From the NCBI RefSeq assembly GCF_021023135.1, contig NZ_PGFV01000004.1, forward strand, positions 310,001 through 374,000: a stretch of 64,000 nt of DNA, given 5' to 3'. The position numbers were made by a program, and so were the translations under genes. A model generated the notes under the pieces. That model did not search any database. It was not told the DNA's origin and saw only the letters and a list, made by a program, of their open reading frames with translations. Source of the DNA: Brevibacterium sp. CCUG 69071. GTDB taxonomy: Bacteria > Actinomycetota > Actinomycetes > Actinomycetales > Brevibacteriaceae. Below are positions 60,587-64,000 of the stretch, in pieces (the first letter of the stretch is position 1; the number at the start of each line of letters is the position of its first letter).

Positions 60587-60704
60587 TGACCGCCTACCGC
60601 ACCTTCATTCATGGTTCAAGAGTATCGCCCGGTCCTGAGGCTCAGCCAACCGGAGGCCCGGGACGTGGCCGAGATCTCGACGGACCGCCTCGGCGGGGAC
60701 AGCA

Positions 60705-60734
60705 AATGGCCCGGACCAAACGGTCCGGGCCATT
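60705..60734 (-). terminator. Terminator of the HU gene
   Basis: A perfect 13-bp stem AATGGCCCGGACC/GGTCCGGGCCATT with a 4-base loop lies 20 bases after the HU stop codon. Confidence 0.8.
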
Positions 60735-60753
60735 CGACGCTGATGCGCGAAGA

Positions 60754-61041
60754 TCACTTCGGGCTGCCTGCGGCACCCTTCAGCTTCGAACCAGCGGACA
60801 GCTTCACGGAGTAGCCGGCCTTGATCTGGATCTCTTCACCGGTCTGCGGGTTGCGACCCTTGCGAGCGGCACGCTCGGTGCGCTCAACGGAGAGCCAGCC
60901 GGGGATGGTGAGCTTTTCGCCCTTGGCGACGACGTCGGAGAAGACATCGAAGACACCATCGAGAACATCCGAGACCTGCTTCTGGGTCAGGCCGGACTTC
61001 TCAGCAACTTCTGCAACGAGCTCACTGCGGTTCTTAGCCAT
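60754..61041 (-). CDS. hup: HU family nucleoid protein
   Basis: The 95-residue protein is a standard-length HU: MAKNRSELVAEVAEKSGLT, then the DNA-binding beta arm with ERAARKGRNPQTGEEIQI and KAGYSVKLSAGSKLK. It lacks the long Lys/Ala-rich C-terminal tail of mycobacterial HupB. It dimerises and bends DNA. GGAGG precedes the ATG by 8-9 bases. Its own terminator follows. Confidence 0.95.
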   Translation of the reverse strand: MAKNRSELVAEVAEKSGLTQKQVSDVLDGVFDVFSDVVAKGEKLTIPGWLSVERTERAARKGRNPQTGEEIQIKAGYSVKLSAGSKLKGAAGSPK

Positions 61042-61110
61042 AAAAGTGTCCTCCTTAGGACAAGTCGGTCGGTTACCGGTCCGTTTTTCCGATAACGAAC
61101 TTCCTCGAGA

Positions 61111-61416
61111 TTACCAGCTTGACTTCGTGATTCCTGGCAACTCGCCGTTGTGCGCCATTTCGCGGAAGCGAACTCGGGAGAGTCCGAACTTCCGGAGATA
61201 GCCGCGCGGGCGGCCGTCGACCTGGTCGCGGTTGCGCAGGCGAACAGGCGAAGCATCGCGAGGAAGCTTCTGCAGTCCGAGGCGAGCCTCTTCACGCTGC
61301 TCGTCGGTGCTGTCAGGGTGGGTGAGCTGACGCTTCAGGGTCGCGCGGCGCTCTGCATAGCGTTCAACAATGACGCGACGCTGCTTGTCGCGGGCGATCT
61401 TTGACTTCTTAGCCAT
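61111..61416 (-). CDS. rpsN: 30S ribosomal protein S14, zinc-independent form
   Basis: The 101-residue S14 has no cysteine and therefore is the C-minus (zinc-free) form, unlike the 61-residue zinc form found in the main ribosomal operon of most actinobacteria. Recognisable blocks are [34 protein letters not shown] and [19 protein letters not shown]. It follows rpmG by 6 bases and is the last gene of a three-gene unit with L28 and L33. Confidence 0.97.
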   Translation of the reverse strand: MAKKSKIARDKQRRVIVERYAERRATLKRQLTHPDSTDEQREEARLGLQKLPRDASPVRLRNRDQVDGRPRGYLRKFGLSRVRFREMAHNGELPGITKSSW

Positions 61417-61422
61417 GTGCGC

Positions 61423-61590
61423 TCAGCGCTCCTCTCGAAAATCGACGTGCTTGCGGACTACGGGATCGTACTTCTTAAGCACGATGCGGTCCGGGTTGTT
61501 GCGGCGGTTCTTGCGGGTCACGTAGGTGTACCCGGTGCCGGCGGTCGATTTGAGCTTGATGATGGGACGAACATCCTGGGCCTTAGCCAT
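61423..61590 (-). CDS. rpmG: 50S ribosomal protein L33, cysteine-free form
   Basis: Translation of the minus strand from the ATG at 61590 gives 55 residues starting [18 protein letters not shown], with [20 protein letters not shown] and ending FREER. It lacks the two CxxC pairs of zinc-binding L33. Its ATG overlaps the rpmB stop (TGATG). Confidence 0.97.
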   Translation of the reverse strand: MAKAQDVRPIIKLKSTAGTGYTYVTRKNRRNNPDRIVLKKYDPVVRKHVDFREER

Positions 61591-61826
61591 CAGAGCTTCA
61601 CTCCCTTAGCGATCAGTTCGGTGACCACGGCGTCGATACCGCGCACGTCGATGACCTTGATGCCCTTGGCGGACACGGTCAGCGTGACGTTGCGACGCAG
61701 AGACGGAACGTAGTAGCGCTTTTTCTGAATATTCGGGTTGAAGCGACGCTTGGTGCGGCGCTTCGAGTGGGACACATTGTGTCCGAAACCGGGGACTGCC
61801 CCGGTGACCTGGCAGGTTGCTGCCAT
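61590..61826 (-). CDS. rpmB: 50S ribosomal protein L28, zinc-independent form
   Basis: The 78-residue L28 starts [20 protein letters not shown] and contains [20 protein letters not shown]. It has only one cysteine, hence it is the form that does not hold zinc. Start at 61826 is supported by GGAGGAGAG just upstream. It is the first gene of the L28-L33-S14 unit. In other actinobacteria such a set is repressed by Zur and expressed when zinc is scarce; I do not see a full Zur box upstream. Confidence 0.96.
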   Translation of the reverse strand: MAATCQVTGAVPGFGHNVSHSKRRTKRRFNPNIQKKRYYVPSLRRNVTLTVSAKGIKVIDVRGIDAVVTELIAKGVKL

Positions 61827-62490
61827 GACTCTCCTCCAGTTCACAAGTTACCGACTCTCGAAACAAGCTCGTGCGCAGGGACCTGACGTGCATGTCCCTC
61901 GCCCGCTTGCGCCGATGTCGGAAGACATCAACAAATTTTCGCGATTGCTGCCCGGTCGGACCGCGGTGTGCTGTCCGGCCGATGTCGGACTGCCGTCCGA
62001 CTCGCCCCGAGCGGATGCTCGGCACGCGGCGTTCGCAATGAAAATTGTGTACGCCAAAACAGGTTTGCCCGTTTGGGCGAGATGTCTCACCAGCGCTGAA
62101 GCCGTAGCCTGTGAGAGATTGGCCGAAGCTGGAGTGCAGCGGTGGGTGAGCACCATGTCGGTCGCGGCAGATCGATCGAGGATCTCTTTGTCACGACACA
62201 ACAGACACCAATCTTAGAGAGAAACCCGGGTTCAGAGCAAATTCACCCGGGTCCGCAACAGTAGGTTCTTCGTCACGGTTCTCCATCCCGGGCCGGCTTC
62301 GTTCTCGGGGTCTGCTTCCGCGCGGATTCGGGGACGAGGCACTTTCACAGCATGGTCGGAGCCGACTGTGCGGATGACGCAGTAGGATTTCGTCGGCAAC
62401 GTCTCCTGCCGGCGGTCGTGTTGATCGCCCGCCGATCTCGTGCCAAGGTAAGAAGATGATTGCCACCACATCTGGCACTCAGGAGGACCG
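61827..62490. other. Intergenic region upstream of the ribosomal protein unit
   Basis: About 660 bases with no convincing gene. It should hold the promoter of the L28-L33-S14 unit (minus strand). A short hairpin GCCC-GTTT-GGGC lies near 62068-62079. AATGAAAATTG at about 62037-62047 resembles half of a Zur box but has no second half. I looked for tRNA folds and found none. Confidence 0.5.
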
Positions 62491-63492
62491 ATGAGCGACG
62501 TTCCACCGAGGCCGCGAATTCGTCCGGCGACAAGTGATGACTGGCAGAAGGATCATAGCGATCGTGCTGGTCAGGCCCAGTCCCAACGGGCCGCCCAGGC
62601 TCCGTCGCAGGGACAGGATGCGGGTTCGAACGCACCCGATTTCGATCGGTCCACCTACTACGAGTACATCGAACGCCACACCGGCGAGCAGTCCGTGTCG
62701 AAGGCGCGTTCGGGAAATGTCTTCGCTCCCGCCGGGAGTTCTCCCTTCCCTGACCGCTACGCGGCCCAGGGCGGCTCCGATCACGGCTCTGGTGCTCTTC
62801 AGCCTGGCCGGGCAGGAGCCTCGAGAGCGGCTGACGGCTCGGCCCCCTATGCTCCACAGGTCGACTTCGGACCGGAAGGTCCGGTATCCCGGTCCGGTCA
62901 GGTCGCTCCGGCCGATGGTCCGTCGAAGAAGGGCAACGGCCTCATGATCGCGGTCGTCGTCATTGCGATGATCATGATCCTGGCGCTCGTGGCCTTCTTC
63001 GGAATCCGTTGGCTGGCTCCCTCCTCGGGCACCGTCCCGGTCGATGTCGGCGAGGAGTCGAACTCCGCGTCGTCGCCGTCACCGTCCGATACTCTTGTCC
63101 AGCCCTCGGCCAGCCCCGAGGACAGACTCGATGAGTACACGGAGGCCGGTACCGAGAAGGCCGCCGACCTCGAAGGACAATGGGTCACGCAGGTCAGTGC
63201 CAAGGATGTCGGCCTGGAGGCCGACGGAAAGACCTGGTCCGCTCAGGACATCCTCGACGAGTTCGAGGCCAACCGCGTGAAGTATCCCGGCTCGATCCTC
63301 ATTCGCAGCGGCGACTGGGGCTCCTACAAAGACGGCGACTACGTGGTCACCATCATCGACACCCCCTACAGCGAGCCCGAACCCGCCCTCGACCAGTGCC
63401 GGTCCTGGGGTCTCGACCGCGACCACTGCCTGGCCAAGCGACTGGTCAAGGACGGCAGCCCGAAGGACAGCAGCGCCTACCTCGACGAGTAG
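62491..63492 (+). CDS. Single-pass membrane protein with disordered N-terminus, unknown
   Basis: The 333-residue protein has a long polar N-terminal region rich in Gln, Ser, Gly and Ala (1-145), one membrane helix (about 151-172), a Ser/Pro linker and an extracellular domain of about 120 residues. That domain contains WVTQVSAKDVGLEADG, SILIRSGDWGSYKDGDYVV and two cysteines (QCRSWG, HCLAK). I recognise no family. AGGAGG precedes the ATG. It converges with the E2 gene. Confidence 0.75.
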   Translation: MSDVPPRPRIRPATSDDWQKDHSDRAGQAQSQRAAQAPSQGQDAGSNAPDFDRSTYYEYIERHTGEQSVSKARSGNVFAPAGSSPFPDRYAAQGGSDHGSGALQPGRAGASRAADGSAPYAPQVDFGPEGPVSRSGQVAPADGPSKKGNGLMIAVVVIAMIMILALVAFFGIRWLAPSSGTVPVDVGEESNSASSPSPSDTLVQPSASPEDRLDEYTEAGTEKAADLEGQWVTQVSAKDVGLEADGKTWSAQDILDEFEANRVKYPGSILIRSGDWGSYKDGDYVVTIIDTPYSEPEPALDQCRSWGLDRDHCLAKRLVKDGSPKDSSAYLDE

Positions 63493-63516
63493 GGCCTCGA
63501 CGAGGTAGGTGCGACC

Positions 63517-64000
63517 TCAGGCGAGCAGCAGCGTGGGGTCCGCGAGTCCGCGGCCGACGTCGGCGAGGAACTTCGAGATGATCTCACCATCGACGACGCG
63601 GTGATCGGCGCTGACGGACAGCGTCGTGATCTCGCGCGGGACGATCTCGTCGTCGACGACCCAGGGCTTCTTCCGCACCTGACCGAAGGCGAGGATCGCG
63701 GCCTCACCCGGGTTGATGATCGGAGTGCCCGCGTCGACGCCGAAGACGCCGACGTTCGTGATCGTGATCGTTCCGCCGGCTTGGTCGGCCGGCGGGGTCT
63801 TCCCGGAGCGTGCCAGGGCGGTCAGCTCCTGGATGCCCTGGGCCAGTTCGGTCAGCCCCATCGTGTGGGCGTTCTTGATGTTCGGCACGATCAGCCCGCG
63901 CGGGGTGGCCGCCGCGATGCCGAGGTTGACGTACTTCTTGACCAGAATGTCATCGCCGTCGAGGCACGAGTTGATCCGCGGATTGCGGGCAACGGCCCAG
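63517..64000 (-). CDS. 2-oxoacid dehydrogenase E2 (dihydrolipoamide acyltransferase), C-terminal part
   Basis: The frame is open to the window end, so only the last roughly 160 residues of the catalytic acyltransferase domain are present. These include [40 protein letters not shown] and the active-site motif [10 protein letters not shown]2 transfers acyl groups from lipoyl-lysine to CoA in pyruvate, branched-chain or 2-oxoglutarate dehydrogenase complexes. The fragment cannot say which, though [16 protein letters not shown] fits branched-chain or pyruvate types. Confidence 0.92.
   Translation of the reverse strand, partial: WAVARNPRINSCLDGDDILVKKYVNLGIAAATPRGLIVPNIKNAHTMGLTELAQGIQELTALARSGKTPPADQAGGTITITNVGVFGVDAGTPIINPGEAAILAFGQVRKKPWVVDDEIVPREITTLSVSADHRVVDGEIISKFLADVGRGLADPTLLLA

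Noticed and set aside
62034..62050. Zur box candidate
   Set aside because: Only one half (ATGAAAAT) is present; the second half-site is missing, so it is noted but not called.
61848..62201. Minus-strand frame of 117 codons upstream of rpmB
   Set aside because: No recognisable sequence, no ribosome site, and odd composition for this genome; it covers the likely promoter of the ribosomal unit.
62030..62215. Possible tRNA or structured RNA with several short hairpins
   Set aside because: I could not fold a cloverleaf or match a known riboswitch core; the hairpins are short and not co-ordinated.
1..64000. Integrated mobile element or prophage
   Set aside because: No integrase, transposase, terminal repeat or tRNA-end target site was seen, and base composition is even across the window.

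Overview
The window is high-GC DNA from an actinobacterium. Several features fit Micrococcales, and Brevibacterium is my best guess (an inference from overall gene content, not a marker-gene result). The supporting features are GC-rich codon use, LPXTG surface proteins, a DtxR/IdeR-type iron box, a CopD-CtaG fusion, DUF4235 and DUF3817 proteins, and several genes whose -10 element lies so close to the start codon that a leaderless mRNA is expected. I saw no rRNA, tRNA, CRISPR array, insertion sequence or prophage. The first and last genes are cut by the window edges.

Layout. 1-6.4 kb: 3' end of an M20 peptidase, an FkbM methyltransferase, a MenC/N-acylamino-acid racemase-type enolase-superfamily enzyme, a CDF metal exporter with a palindromic operator candidate, a flotillin and a DUF3817 membrane protein. 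6.4-13.5 kb: an LPXTG-anchored M28 peptidase divergent from an erythrin-VIT1 iron transporter, a PabC-like lyase, two small membrane proteins, a type I dehydroquinase and an alpha/beta hydrolase. 13.5-18.4 kb: a glycine betaine ABC operon, an O6-alkylguanine-DNA alkyltransferase and a decayed copy of a betaine-binding-protein gene. 18.4-21.3 kb: a copper-type cluster (Tat DyP peroxidase, PCuAC lipoprotein with a Met/His tail, His-rich membrane protein).

21.9-28.2 kb: an amino-sugar operon (SIS isomerase/deaminase, ROK kinase, PfkB kinase, class II aldolase, DeoR regulator, NagA-type deacetylase). Its composition best fits N-acetylgalactosamine breakdown through tagatose phosphates. Two of its enzymes carry in-frame tandem repeats. 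28.3-30.4 kb: an S9 peptidase. 30.4-40.4 kb: a nine-gene chain on the minus strand in which every gene overlaps the next. It runs from a complete Mrp-type Na+/H+ antiporter (A/B fusion, C, D, E, F, G) into a response regulator, a histidine kinase and a lipoprotein. 40.6-46.3 kb: an unknown protein coupled to dCTP deaminase, a second LPXTG protein with a possibly structured leader, an ABC-ATPase-like protein without a P-loop, and a membrane-anchored unknown.

46.3-52.9 kb: an NHLRC2-like thioredoxin/NHL protein, then a heme/siderophore ABC importer divergent from an enterochelin-esterase-like gene, with a DtxR-type box between them. 52.9-58.2 kb: a PLP homeostasis protein, a hydroxyacid dehydrogenase with divergent LysR regulator, a 3-hydroxybutyrate-type SDR and an MHS-family transporter. 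58.5-64 kb: CopD-CtaG fusion, HU, the cysteine-free ribosomal proteins S14-L33-L28, a membrane protein of unknown function and the 3' end of a 2-oxoacid dehydrogenase E2 gene.

Cross-cutting signals. TAAC direct repeats spaced 11 bp, resembling MtrA sites, lie upstream of the betaine operon and of both LPXTG genes, which would link osmotic and cell-wall functions. Long perfect inverted repeats sit between several genes. In-frame tandem repeats expand loops in several enzymes.
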